A stretch of 64,000 nucleotides of DNA from Lethocerus indicus (lineage: Eukaryota; Arthropoda; Insecta; Hemiptera; Belostomatidae), in assembly GCA_019843655.1 (NCBI GenBank), contig JACDQD010000102.1:5775501-5839500 (forward strand), read 5' to 3'. This document shows, in pieces, positions 51,442 through 63,851 of the stretch. The translations under genes were made by a program, and so were the position numbers. Each line of letters starts with the position of its first letter. The stretch's first letter is position 1. Below the pieces are notes generated by a model that was not told where the DNA came from, searched no databases, and saw only the letters and a list, made by a program, of their open reading frames with translations.

Positions 51442-51513
51442 ATGTTACTGACTGATGATGCTGAAGAAAAGCAGAAACATTTGAATAAAATAAGTAAATT
51501 GAGACAGGCTTTC
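51442..51513 (+). CDS. Candidate first coding exon from an internal promoter
   Basis: An ATG with A at -3, preceded by an in-frame TAA at 51427, opens 24 codons (MLLTDDAEEKQKH, then LNKISKLRQAF). It ends exactly in phase 0 at a strong donor (TTC|GTAAGTG). The peptide is charged and likely helical. No acceptor precedes it, so it would be a first exon. The candidate exon ending at 57842 also ends in phase 0, so both could splice to the same later exon outside the window. It may belong to the main gene or to another. No TATA box or clear initiator is seen. Confidence 0.35.
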
Positions 51514-52136
51514 GTAAGTGTGATGATATTTTATTATTGCTATTTAATATTCGATACTAGTACATTCGATTAGTTTTACATTAATAGTGAAAGTTAATTC
51601 AATTATTTGAATCCACATTCCCGACGATAATGGTACTTTGAATTATTGTCCATAAATTGAATTGAGGTCACTCGCCGTGACAAGATCGGACAGGACTTCT
51701 TGATACCTGAAAAAAACCATCAATGCTGCAACTGTATTCTCTGGTACAATTCATGTAATTATAATTTCTTTCTTTTTTCGAAACAGTGTGCGTAAATATT
51801 TTCTTATCAATATTTGTTTAGCGCTATAGTTTCAACATCTAGTTGAAATCAGTGGGATGTTCGGATCAAAATGATTTGAGTCTGGCTTCGCCGTCTGGGC
51901 GGTGGGAATCACCAACGGGCCCAATTGGCCGCAGAATAACGACCGGTGGGCAGCGACGACCGGCAAAAAAATAAACAAAACATAAAAAATGATGAAACAA
52001 AAGGCAACGAAATAAAATGAAGAATCGTCGGAGCGGTAAACGGCAATAAGTCGTCGGAGAGCCTGGCGAGGGCACTCTCGGGACTCAGGGTAAACATTGA
52101 GGACCTTGAGCGAGAGACATGAGAGGGGAGTCGGGA

Positions 52137-52225
52137 CCGAGAGCGAGAGAGAGAGAGAGAGAGAGCGATAGGAGCGGCCAAGATGTGGGAGAGAGAGAGA
52201 GGGCGGGGAGAGAGGGAGAGAGAGA
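52137..52225. repeat. GA-rich imperfect microsatellite
   Basis: Alternating GA tracts broken by short GC-rich interruptions. (GA)n is a classic binding sequence for GAGA factor in insects. It lies about 0.7 kb downstream of the candidate first exon at 51442. A regulatory role is inference. Confidence 0.92.
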
Positions 52226-55200
52226 ATGACCTGGGCGGGTCCCCGAGCGAGGCTAGGGTGGGAGCGCACAGGCGCCCGCAAGTTTCACGGCCCACTCGGC
52301 CCCTTCGGACAATTCACCGAGGCTATGGACCTCACTCCACGCCACCACCGCCCTCCACTCATTTTCCAATCTGGAACAACCGGGGGGTAGTTTTTCTACC
52401 CGCCATAAACCTCTAATTGCCTCGAAAGCTCCAGATAGAAAATCCGATTTATATTTTATTCTCAAGATAAATCCGACGATAAACCGACTGAGAGCAGGAT
52501 AATATGCCCAAAAATATACTCGAATACAGAGTTGTAATAAAGATTAGAAGAATATAAAGGGTAATGTACAAAGCTGGGATACAACGTATTCGAAAGAGAA
52601 GACAAGAAGACGTATTCGGAAGAGTTGGTTTTGTTGCATTCGAAAGAAGAGACAATGTCCACCAAACGCTTACAGAATTTTAAAATTCGTGATTAAAAAG
52701 TTCGGGATTCATTAATTGATTCTCTATTATAATTTCAACGCTAGAACAATTGATGATTTATTGACAAGGAGGACAATTGAATACTTAGAATTCGAATATA
52801 AGTCCTGAGGGACTTCCTGGCGTGACTGCATTGCCGCTATATTCTAACAGGATATGACATCACTAGGCGCTTGCCGTAGTCACGCGACCGTATAATTATA
52901 TAAATGATGTCATAGATGCATACAAGTAAATACATATATAAAAATACAAAACAGTGACAATTAATATTGTCAACGCATTGACATAAATCGTATGGACATT
53001 TAGTCAGACCTGTATCAATATTGTATTCTCTAGCGAGAAACAGCTTTTTAGTCTGATTATTCAAAATTTGTTATAATTACCAAAGATTTACGATTGTGAT
53101 TTATAATATGTTAAGTGATGAAAGTTGTCCGCCATAAAGGTTGATATGTGTTATGAGAAAAAAAATCGTTGCGTAATAATTGAAATATTGTTGAAATATA
53201 TTGATTGAAATACAAGATAATTACAATATTCCAGTGGTGGAAACGATCGAACCGAGGGACAGTTCTCGGGGATTATTCATCACTCGAATGTAGTTAAGGC
53301 TGGCGATTAAGTCATCAATAAAAAGAGAACCCGGTATTTGCAGGGATGGAAAAAGAGGTTAAAAAAATAAAGCGTATATTGGTTAAAAAATTGAATTCTG
53401 GATTGGAGTCGCAATCAATCGCGGTTGACGCGTGTCTGTTATTAGCCGGAGCGTGTGCGTCGGCCACTCACGCACGGCTGCCTTCCTCACCGCCCGTTCA
53501 AATCTCCGCCGAACTCTTCCAAGCCCCGGTTATGCAACGGCGACCAATTACTCGTAATTACTCGCTCCCCCGTCTGTGCCCCCTGTCTCCGCTCCCTATT
53601 TATTGCCGCCTCGTGTTTCGGCTCGCCAGTTCCACGTTATAATGCATTCAGTACTCGTGGAGAAAAAAAAATCCGTCGCCATATGCGCCCCACCGAAGAG
53701 TGCGCTTCCAAATGTTTCAAAGCAAACGGATAGTTGGCCAAACGAAAAAATAATTTATGACGAAATTAATATTTAAAAGTCAAAAATTAGTTTTATACTG
53801 AAATACCCTTGAAAAGTTTATTACTTACACAATTTTCAATAGCATATTTGCAACTTTCTTGTTGTTAAGTGTCGTAATATTCGTTAATATATTTATTCGA
53901 AATTAATTAAACAAAATATGTAATACGGAAATCGACGTAGGTACAGGGACAGAAGAATTTTAGAATGCAATAAAGGTAAGTGGAAGACATACGCGAGGGG
54001 CACCATCTATAGAGGAATTGAAGGGACGGTTCCTTAGAACTCAGAAAGTATGGTCATGGATTGTTTTACTTTGTATATTATTTATGTAAAGTGGTATTAC
54101 CAACAATGTAGCCTATGTCACTTTTTACAGATCTCGACGAAGTTGACAATTTTTTAAGAGGAATTATCGGGGGATGAACAGACGGGAATAAATGAAACGG
54201 GAATGGGAGAAGGAGGGCAGAGACAATTGGCGGTCGTAGCGGTGGCGCGGGCGGAGTGCGGGACACGAGATCGCGCCGATCTTGAAACTTTGTGACCAAA
54301 ACGACTGGGACGGAGCCAATGAACTCGAGAGTGGGTTTTAAGAGGGCCGCAACGGTGGGCCCCGACGGAATTAGCGGTAGATGACCTCCTTTCGGGAGCC
54401 GGCCCGAAGCTGATTCATCTCCGGCCGTGGGGGAACCGACCCCTCTCACCGCCCGACCATTCGGCCCCTTAATCCCAAACCGGAATCAATAAAATCTGAA
54501 AGATTTAATCGAATCTCGGGCCAATATGAAAACGACATCGGTCGCAGTAAAGGCGACAGCATTTTAACGTCTTTCCCACCTCCAGTCTTTTGAGCATCGG
54601 TCAGAAATCTTACCGCTGGATGTCGCATCGAAGATTACCTCAAAATTGATGTTCATATTACATTCTCTAGTTATTATTTAACTTCATTTATACAGTAATC
54701 GTATTTGGGATGGAGACCATCGGATGGATCGAAGAGCCAGTGCGCTGGTGTCGTTCTAGAACCTTCCATGACCTCATCACTGGAAGTTATAACTTCTCGC
54801 GGTCAATGACAAAATCGAATATCTGCAGGAAAACAAGTTTTAAGACACAGTTTAAACCAAAATTTAAAATAGCACTATCGAAAGAAATATTTCATAAATA
54901 ATATTCAGAAATTAATACATGGCAATATTAAAAGTTTGGAATTCACGAGGAGTTTGGTATTTTCTGAATACCAAAATCCGATATTCTTCTGTGTTCTAGC
55001 CGATGTCCGTAACGAGATGTCAATTACTACAGAAATGCTCACAAGGAAAGTTGAAATTGAAAATCGTACGACCCAGTGAATAAAAATGGAATAATATAGG
55101 TGTCGTGTCGAATCAGTATGTCGAAATATAATTAAAGAACTGTATACAGCATATTGAAATTATAATAACATAGGAGTTATTTTAACATGACAGGTCAACA

Positions 55201-55521
55201 TGTTTTACACGAAATATGATTAATTGTCGCGTTTGCCGTTATTTCCTAATTTATTATTTATTTCTGTCCTTTTGTATTGTGTGTATTTCTATTGGACAGT
55301 GTCATTAGTTTCAACGCTGATCGATTTGTTTGAAACGGGCAGAAGTTTCCAGAATTGGAAACAGAAACCGGATCACGGGTTCAGTAGGGGATTGGCCGGT
55401 TGCAGCCACATCGCGCAAAACCAGTCTCCCCCTTCTCCCGAGCGTTGTTTATAAGTGAGCCCGAATTAGGCGAAAATGTTCTAAACCGCGATCCTTCCAA
55501 ATTGCGACCCGCTCCATTTAG

Positions 55522-55561
55522 CCAGCAAATTTTATCCCCCGGACAGTGGACAATTACCAAG
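55522..55561 (+). CDS. Low-confidence 40-nt exon candidate (phase 1 to phase 2)
   Basis: Bounded by cccgctccatttag and AAG|GTAATC. After the base left at 33597 it would read A-S-K-F-Y-P-P-D-S-G-Q-L-P and leave AG, which the candidate at 57716 completes with T (Ser). It is listed only because it is open in the one phase that would bridge those two exons. The donor is modest and the length is too short to judge coding. It may well be chance. Confidence 0.2.
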
Positions 55562-55982
55562 GTAATCCCCGAGATCCATTGCTCCTAAATGAATAATTAT
55601 AAGGCAGGGAGTAAATCGCCCTGTATTATGATTTTTTTTTACAACGAATTAGGCGTAAATGAATGCAAACTATATTTCTCCGACGATATATAAAATTTGT
55701 ATAATTTATCAGCCGTGTCGAAGTGTCGGGGAGTCATTATGTTTTAAACAACGGAGACAACTTTTGTATACTTTAGGTTCTTTTATGGAAATTATTGATC
55801 ATCAATTTCTCGCTAATCGATATTCCTGTTTAAACCGTAAATTCGTCTGCGAATATATTAACTTTTTTTATATCAAAATCTCAGATCCCGCAATTGGATA
55901 CGGAATCAGCTAATATTGTAGTGGAAGACATTATTGTTTTTGCGGCTCCACTCTGTGGTTCGGTCTTATGCTCGACAAGTTT

Positions 55983-56019
55983 ACTATATATAATATAGTA
56001 GATTATTATATATATAATA
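55983..56019. repeat. Adjacent AT palindromes
   Basis: ACTATATATAATATAGT (55983-55999, a 7-bp stem with 3-base loop) is followed by the 16-base perfect palindrome TATTATATATATAATA (56004-56019). The segment could extrude as cruciforms; otherwise it is low-complexity AT DNA. Confidence 0.8.
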
Positions 56020-56330
56020 TTCGTAGATATAGAATATTTCACAATTCAATGCCATTGCTTATTCCTATGAAAAATATGAATAGACTATGAGTTCATTTCT
56101 CGACATTTTCAAAATGTTCTGATTCTGCACACAAATTTCATGTCTTATGCATACTTCTGGAAGGTTTCTATTGTATATTAAAATAAGTATATGTTTAAAC
56201 ATAGCCATGCCTCTTCTATTAGAGCAGTTAAACGACAACAGTTACGCTATTTCTCTGAGCGTGGGAGACTGGCGCGGGCAAATACTGAGCACAGGGAATA
56301 ACGCCAACGCAACACAACTCACATACACAG

Positions 56331-56389
<59 letters not shown>
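56331..56389. repeat. (CA)n-(TA)n compound microsatellite
   Basis: About 22 bases of CA repeat pass directly into about 37 bases of TA repeat. An open frame runs through it as Thr-His then Ile-Tyr, which is repeat translation and not a gene. Confidence 0.97.
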
Positions 56390-56394
<5 letters not shown>

Positions 56395-57029
56395 GCCCGA
56401 GGGAGATTCTGGAAGTGCTCGGACCAGTCGCCCTGAACTATTAGCAAACGTCCCATATGCTTCACGCCCACCGATCTTCCATTTGGCCTGCCAGTTACAA
56501 AGGTTGAATTACATTACTGGAAAGGAACCTAATAAACTCCCCGTCTTCAATCCCGTATCATGATTTCGTCTTTTTTTGAATAATTTAAACAAATTGGGTA
56601 GGTAATAATGATCAACAAATTGTACACGCGCAGATTTATTCAGAACCGTTCTACTTTTAGATGAAATAATGAAAAGGAGTATTAAATAATTGAATATAAA
56701 TAAATTAAATAATCACCTAAATAAATAAGATCATGGTAGTAAAATACTGATTAGTTCAATTCCCCTAATATTATTAAGTTGATTAAACCTGCCTCCCAGA
56801 ATGGGACCGAAATTAAAATAATTTCTGTTTATAGTCATGTTAGAACATGCCATTTGTGCGGGTGAAATAGGCCGGTTATGTGCGTGTTTAAAAATTGCCT
56901 TCCGCTGAGTGAGAGGGACCCGCCGAGTTGCCCTGTTGTACATGCAACTACCTGAAATCCTTTCAAGGTTCGCTCTCAGAGTAATTTATAACGCCTAGTT
57001 CTGCCCGGCTCGACCTCTCTCCCGCTCCT

Positions 57030-57031
<2 letters not shown>

Positions 57032-57073
<42 letters not shown>
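57032..57073. repeat. (TC)n microsatellite
   Basis: A TC run that is perfect over 57032-57066 and imperfect to 57073. It lies 640 bases upstream of the candidate exon at 57716. Confidence 0.96.
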
Positions 57074-57715
57074 ATTGCCCTTTGTTCCAAACCCCTAAAC
57101 CCCCACTAATCTCAAACTTGGCCGATTGTATTTATTATTGAATGATTGCATTGAATCTTATACTCCGGGAAATGGGTTTAGGGAAAATTACCTATCTAAA
57201 AGTTCGGGATTATTTATGCGTTTCCGCACGACCCTCCAACGACAATGATTTGATTAATGGACAGAATAATTCGGCAGTGTTATCTGCACAATAGTGGTAG
57301 TTAATGTTTGTAAATTTAACATCAGAGAGAACGGAAGGAAGAGGTAATTGTCTGAATAGACGGGAATGATTTTGAAATAGTATCCAACTACAGAAAAATA
57401 ATTATGTTTCTTTGATTCATTATAATTATACTTCCGCTTACGTTTAAAACATAAAACATTAAAGTATTTACACAAGGTTAGAAATAGTTGATTATAATTA
57501 GGACGTCCTTTCACTTGTATGTACAATGCTGGTGCAATATTTGGGAATGATAGGGTAATAAAAACACGAGAACATAATTTAGCTTTAACTTTGCAACGTA
57601 TTTTTTCCCCATAAATCTTCAGAATCGACGAAGTTCATATGAGTAGTATGGTTTCGGATCCTAATAATTATTGGTAAAATGTAATAGACGTTGATTACTT
57701 GAAATTTTCCTTCAG

Positions 57716-57842
57716 TTGCAAATTTGAACCTATTAAACTTGAGGAGCTCGTAAACTCGTTAGAGAACATTAATTGCTATCGGTCGTGGAGTTGTCACGCG
57801 CCGTCCTCGTGCGTTCGCGAGTCGTCGCGACTCCTCGATAAG
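57716..57842 (+). CDS. Candidate internal exon with several cysteines (phase 2 to phase 0)
   Basis: The acceptor is strong (gaaattttccttcag) and the donor is AAG|GTAAAA. After one base it reads 42 open codons: CKFEPIKLEELVNSLEN, then INCYRSWSCHAPSSC, then VRESSRLLDK. LEELVNSLEN looks helical, followed by a Cys/Trp-containing stretch with four Cys (NCYRSWSCHAPSSC includes three of them). The GC content rises over the AT-rich flanks, as in the better exons. It needs a preceding exon ending in phase 2. It could belong to the main gene or to a separate one. The Cys spacing does not match a zinc-binding domain I know, and the second half also forms GC-rich inverted repeats, so a structured non-coding element is the alternative. 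Confidence 0.4.
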
Positions 57843-58082
57843 GTAAAAGGCAATTTGTAAACTTGCCAATATATTCCGCTCTTAGGTTATCTTCTGGCGG
57901 GTAAAGCCCCGGCGCCAAGCGAACACTTAGCTGTACACAAGGCCCATTGGCCCAGATATTATGAAAAATAATATCATAATGGACCGGCGGTGTTTCAAAA
58001 TCCTCTGCTGTCGGTTGACCGGATTCGAAAACTAGTTTCTAGACAGTGAATATTAACACTGAACGGGCGGGACCCCATCGTA

Positions 58083-58133
58083 TCTGTGGTTAGCGTCTTT
58101 ACCAGTATCCCAGGTAACGGGTGTTCTCGACCC
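58083..58133 (+). mobile_element. Possible tRNA-like SINE remnant
   Basis: An A-box-like GTGGTTAGCGTC is followed by CCAGTATCCCAGGTAACGG and a B-box-like GTGTTCTCGACCC. The order and spacing match the left part of a tRNA-derived SINE with point changes and an insertion in the B box. No acceptor stem closes it, so it is not a tRNA gene. Confidence 0.3.
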
Positions 58134-58658
58134 ATTTATAAATATGTATGGAACTGTGGTCTGTAACAGAAAAAGGCCTATTTAGTTCTAATGTTGTGTA
58201 AAAACTGTCGTAGAGCGCACAGAATTTTCCAGTTCATTATTTGATGCCGCGTGACACGGTCACGTCTCTGTGAAGGTCTAATTACGATTTATCTACAGGC
58301 TGATTTTTTTTCTAATCTTGACCCGTTTTACGAATATTTTATTCATAGAATTAATTTGCCCGGTTGGGACTGTTTATTCGATATTTTTTTCCTTCTATTA
58401 CCAGTGTCAGAACTGGGCATGCATGCGTACCATTGCTTCAAACATTAGTTGTATGGAAATCACTGAAAGAAATCTAACAATGTTTATAATACATTATCTT
58501 GGCGTTGCTCTTTCGCCATCGAGTGCTTTAATATTTGATTCGATACACGTTTCTACGTTTCAGAAACCTCTTCCAAAAGAAACAGGAATTAGTCTCAGCA
58601 CTAAAGACTGAAATCAAACTTGTATTTTTCAAGCGTAAAACAATTTCTTTCTTACCGC

Positions 58659-58706
58659 ATGTATGTATATATATACGTCTATATATACATATTTATATGT
58701 ATATTT
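58659..58706. repeat. TA-rich low-complexity repeat
   Basis: Imperfect TATG/TA repeat with internal dyad symmetry. Confidence 0.8.
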
Positions 58707-61700
58707 AGTGTACTACGTGGAAATCATGGGTGAATTTTAAGATTGTGAAAACATATCTTATTGTTAATACCAGATAAATCACAGTATGCGGACTGTTGCT
58801 TTTTATTGCAGCGTTCAATTTCATCATGCCATCGTTAACTCGACATTCGTTCGGCTGATATTATTCCACGGCGCATGATAGGGTCAAACCGAAAGCAGTT
58901 TTCTGACCGGACGGAACGCTGGAAAGCATTATGGCGCGCTGTCGCGTAAGGTATACGCAACAAATCGGATCAATGTGCAGTCCGGTGCGACTCCCACCCC
59001 AAGAATGATTTCATGGCGATGAATTATTGTTGCCCCTTTGACACTTGTGTGGCGCAACGCCGTAAATTAAACTGCATACGCCCAGTCGTCTTCACAGAGG
59101 CTGCCCATCCGTCTTCTGCGCCCACACGTCTCGACGAGCATATCGTTCCGCCGCATCTTCTACCCAATTTGCAATATTGTGGTCGGATGTATGAATACTG
59201 CACGTATAAATTAGATGAATTCCGGGATGTTGCGGGACATTTCGTATTCGTATAATACATTCTCGTTGAACTAACCTAAAGAAGGGCGGTTATTTTTAGA
59301 GAACAGCCAAAAAATAAAGGAATGATGTGATCTTAAACAATCCGAACACCGAATCCATTTTATTCTCGTTAAACATATCCTGTAAACTGAAATATCAATC
59401 AGAACCTGAAGGAACGAGAATCCTGAGGTAATAATTAAAGGAAGAATTATCAGAAAATTTACCGAAATCCTAACATTTCAAGTTGGGCATAAATAAACTG
59501 TTTTCCAATTGAATATGATAACGTATGGATCGTGCACGATTGTTGGTTGACAGGAGAGCCCTGTACACAACAGTAACAACGTCGTTTACAACAAATCCAA
59601 ATAAATTGTAACAATAATAGAATAAAATTGAATATGAAAAAAATTCAGGACAGAATGTTCACAAGGTTTATATTATAGCTCCGTATAACTCAAATTTAGC
59701 GCGTTGCCAATGAACACTTTAAAGCCTGGCGTGCATTATTAATCTCCATACGCCGATTTATATACATTATAATTGGGTTCCCTCGAATTCTTTGAGTTTC
59801 AGAAGCCTCTTTTCGCTTGATAAATTGCTTATTAGCGGAGAGGAAAGGGCTAACGTACATTAAACGATCTTGGTTTCACTCTCTCTGATGAGAAAACTTT
59901 ATAATTGAACCCGTTACTGAGAACGTTCTCTCGCTCCCACCCCCGCCGTCTATTCCGACTTGTATTATTCGGCTTTACGATATTTTCCCTGTCTCGGGTT
60001 TGAGTTCGAGACCTGCGGTTGGAGTCGGCACACAAATGAATAATTCATTGTAGCAATTATGAATAGAATAATTGAAGGGTAACGGGCGGCGGTCGATTGG
60101 CGCCCCGAATGAAATAAAAAATCCGCTTACAACATTTAATTCGACACTCGGATCTGATTTATTCCGAGTTGTATTTAATCTCATTTATCAAACACACGAG
60201 GACTGCGAAATGGCCTCTAATTCCATTGATCGATTAGGAAATCAAAACAACAATTTGATTTCCTGTCTCCTCTCCTGCCACTACACCGGTTTCGTCATTA
60301 AACAAAAAGGCCAACAATGATGACTGTACATTTATTCAAAGTGGGCTTTAAAATCGAGCTACATCAACCATATCCACTCTCCAAGCGGAAAGATAATTAC
60401 GCCCAGGTCGTAACAGAGAAAGTGGTCATGTTCAAAACTCGAAATAGCGTTAACAATGAGAGATTAATTCATTACTCATTAATTCATTCACCTGTGATAA
60501 CGGCGTGATATTTTTATTGTACATATTCCAATATTTGGAAATACACAATAGATTAGAGCCCAAGGCGGTAAGTCAAAAAATAATATATTTTTTATACGTT
60601 GATTCCCGAATTTATGCGTTATTCATCAGCGTGCTCGTGGTCCCGCAGTCGCGGCGATACACATGGAAATCGTTCTCTTTCTCACTCCCTCCCTCTGACA
60701 CACACTAACACACTCTCTCTTTCTTTGTTAATCTCTCTGTAAATCGAGATAAAAAAATATGATAATTATCGCGGGCACGTAGTATATGGCGATATTAACA
60801 GGGAAGAGAGCGCAGGGGGTACCAATGACTCATTGTTATTAACGCGATTTGAATTTCAATGGTCCCCCCACTCAGCCTCGCACTTAGTAAGAATGCGTAC
60901 ACGGCAGTAGGGAAGTTGAATAATATTAATACGTAAACAGGACGAAAAAAAAACAAGGGGCGGAATCCTCTTTTTCGCTTCTGTTACAGACATTTGAATT
61001 CAAATTTCGTCTCACTGAATTTTCGTGAAAAGAAAATTGCATATACGGAATCGGTTAAAAAAGGGGCTGAACATGTTCATGGACATGCCGTGAAAGTTAA
61101 GTGTGCCTTTTTCTCAATACATAAAGGAATTTAAACTGGTTAATTTCATTCCATTTAAATATTCATCAAAGATTAAACTGCGTTATGTTAACAAGACCAG
61201 TCCCATGGTAGCTATAGAAGATATTTATGTATATTTAATATTAGATTTTATTAAAATGAATTATACAATGTATAATACAATCTCACGAATGCCTTCTAAA
61301 CTTCAATATGGTTCAATAGACTTTAGGTCGAAAGGAGTCTTCCTTGAGAAATGCATCCAGCCTATGAGTTCTGGAATCGTATACCCCACTGAAGAAGGGG
61401 TACACATCCCTATTCATTTTGCCTTTTGCCTAAATAATAGCCCTTCGGAAAATGAAAAACCACAATTTGGATTGCGCACGTCTTGCGGATACGCCGGGCA
61501 ATTCCATTTTATACTTCGTACTAAGTCGGCGCTTCATTCTGCCTGGGGCCGGGCGTGGGCGTAACGGAATCCAGGCGGTGGACTCGCATGCACCGCTAAT
61601 ATCGAAGGCGGCTTTAACTACCACCATTCGAGACGGAGCCATAAAAACCGGATAACTCTTGCCGATATATCATTTATGTTTTATCGCACGAAAATAATCG

Positions 61701-63831
61701 TCGGTCGGGCGTACCAGACAAATTTTTATCGTTCCAATATACTTTGTTTTGCGATATAAACGTTTATTTGCCCGTCCGCAATTTGTCAATACCTCAGCCT
61801 AATGGTAACGTCGGCTAGAAAATATTGCTCTAATAAAAACACCCCCCTCCTCTTCTCACATACCCCTCATTGCATTAAGAGTGTTACCGCAGTAAATGGT
61901 CATTGGAAAAACACCGGCCCGCATTGATTGAACGTTCTTTCCAATAAATAAGCGGACATTAATGGATACGGACCGCAATCTATATGTTAATTTCACCTAT
62001 AAATATCGCGCGAGTCTGTTGGAAATAGAATCTTGAATTGAGCAATTCGGGACTATGAACTTAGCTTTGCGCGCCGTTTTAAAATAGACCGGCCTCGGTT
62101 CAATTGTCCAATGCGACAATCTGGAAATTTACGCTCCAGAAGGGGAGAAAGTGGGAAGGGAAAAGAAATAATCGGTATAGTTAGGCCGTTGACATTTACG
62201 TAATTACAAAACCGATCTTTATACATTTATCTCGAGATAAGAGTCCCGAGATAGAGGCGGCAAGAGATGTTCGCGGGGTTGCCTAGAATCGTGATCACCT
62301 TTTGTGAATGCTCTCTTGGTGTGCCTGTGGGTAGTAGTCACGAATTTCTGACTCAGACGCTTCCCCTCTGCCGCCCTTCCGAGACCCCGACACGCCGAAC
62401 GAACAGACGCGGGGGATATTTTAAATTTAAATTTATTTAAATCTTTCCGCCCGTACCACTCGCCGGACTGTAAAAAACTTTTGTGTGATGCCGTCCGAAC
62501 ACCAGGCTTATGGGAGGGTGACGAAATATTGAAAACATTAACCGGAGGATTTTTACCCTTCCCTGATGAAGTCAGATACATGAATTGCGACATTTTTAAA
62601 CTTGTTAGATGTTTTCACCTGAATAAGAAAACCACTTGAGACCGCATTGGACGCAAAATTATAATTTTTGTTCTACATTGTTATTGTCAATTGCATGTAC
62701 GAACTGGAGCTTAGTTTAAAATGCAGTTATAAAAAAAGCAAGGTAATTGGATCACTCGAGAGAAAATTCAACATACAAATAGAATTAACAGTATTCCATT
62801 GAGTTTTTCACGTGCTTTTATTAATTAACAGTCAATTCTTAGAACAATAAGAATGGTTGAATATCGTCATTCCGTTCACGCTGGTATAATTAATCCCATA
62901 TTTTTTTTTAGCATGATGTCTAAAAGTCAAAAGCGGACCAATCCAAGACCAGAGTGTAACGTGGAAGCCCTATCACGTGGATGGTAATGTTCCAAACCTC
63001 CCAGTCTTAGATTTTCCCTTTTTTTCATTAATGTTCATCAATGGTTTGTTTCTATCTCCAGTTACCGTTTCGAAGCTCGAACTAAGTAGGGGGCAATTTT
63101 AGATATTACTATGATTTCATTCGGTCTTACGACCTGATATTTCAGCTGCCCCAATATTTGGTTCCGAAAATCATTTAGGACCGAAAGTTTGTCTCGAATT
63201 TTAAGGTCTAAATCATAGGGACAAATATTCTACCTGCTCAGAAAACAGTTTATCGATACCCGGTCCTCGAGAAGGATTCTCTTTATTCATTGAGAGTAGG
63301 AGAAAAAATTCGGTTTCGTATACAGAAAGAAAAACGTAGGTTCGCGGGGGCTAAATACGGCCATAGACCACTAACCGTAAACACTCCATAGGTTTGTACC
63401 TGAGTAAACAATAGGCTTTACCTGCGTAGTGAAGAACAGTGGTTCTTGTTCACCGACGCTAGAAAATAAAAGGACATTATTTCCGCGATCAAAGGTTTTT
63501 TGCGTTATATTACTCCGTATAATGTTTTATTAAACCATCTCTATAAAATACACAATAAGGTTTATGGTATGTATGAAGGGATCGATTGAGAGCTGGAATT
63601 ACTTAAAAAAATGGGTTACATTTAGTTTCTGATCTGCAGCAGGGATTCTTGGGCAACAATTGGGCTGCGCAGAAGGAGTTTTGAGCAATGTGGCGTCGCT
63701 GGAGGGTTAGAGAGGACGGGTCTCAATAATAGGTGAGAGCTAATTGTGGAGACAGGTCGTAGAGGTCGGAGTACGTCCGGGTTTGGGCAATTTGGGACGG
63801 GGCAGTGTAGACGGTGGTAGAACAAAGAGGA

Positions 63832-63851
63832 GGAGTGGAGTGGAGTGGAGT
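63832..63851. repeat. (GGAGT)4 pentanucleotide repeat
   Basis: Four perfect GGAGT units inside a purine-rich stretch at the start of the GC-rich right end of the window. Confidence 0.85.

Larger units (their letters stand above)
51514..57715. other. Putative intron with microsatellites
   Basis: AT-rich DNA with GA, CA/TA and CT repeats (listed separately), AT palindromes at 55983-56019 and GC-rich patches at about 53440-53640 and 54180-54480. A short low-confidence exon candidate is at 55522-55561. The minus-strand open frame through the GA tract (51832-52281) is Ser/Leu repeat translation and not supported as a gene. Confidence 0.45.

Noticed and set aside
51832..52281. 149-residue minus-strand open frame
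   Set aside because: It runs through the GA/CT tract as Ser-Leu repeats and has no domain.
54078..54449. 123-residue minus-strand open frame
   Set aside because: It lies in a GC-rich patch; no motif, no splice or start context.
58405..58611. Open frame after a strong acceptor ending at 58404
   Set aside because: It is open in phase 0, but there is no convincing donor and no poly-A signal after its stop. The composition is not clearly coding.
61103..61564. 153-residue plus-strand open frame, the longest in the window
   Set aside because: No recognisable motif, no good start context, no splice support. A frame this long is not surprising in 64 kb.
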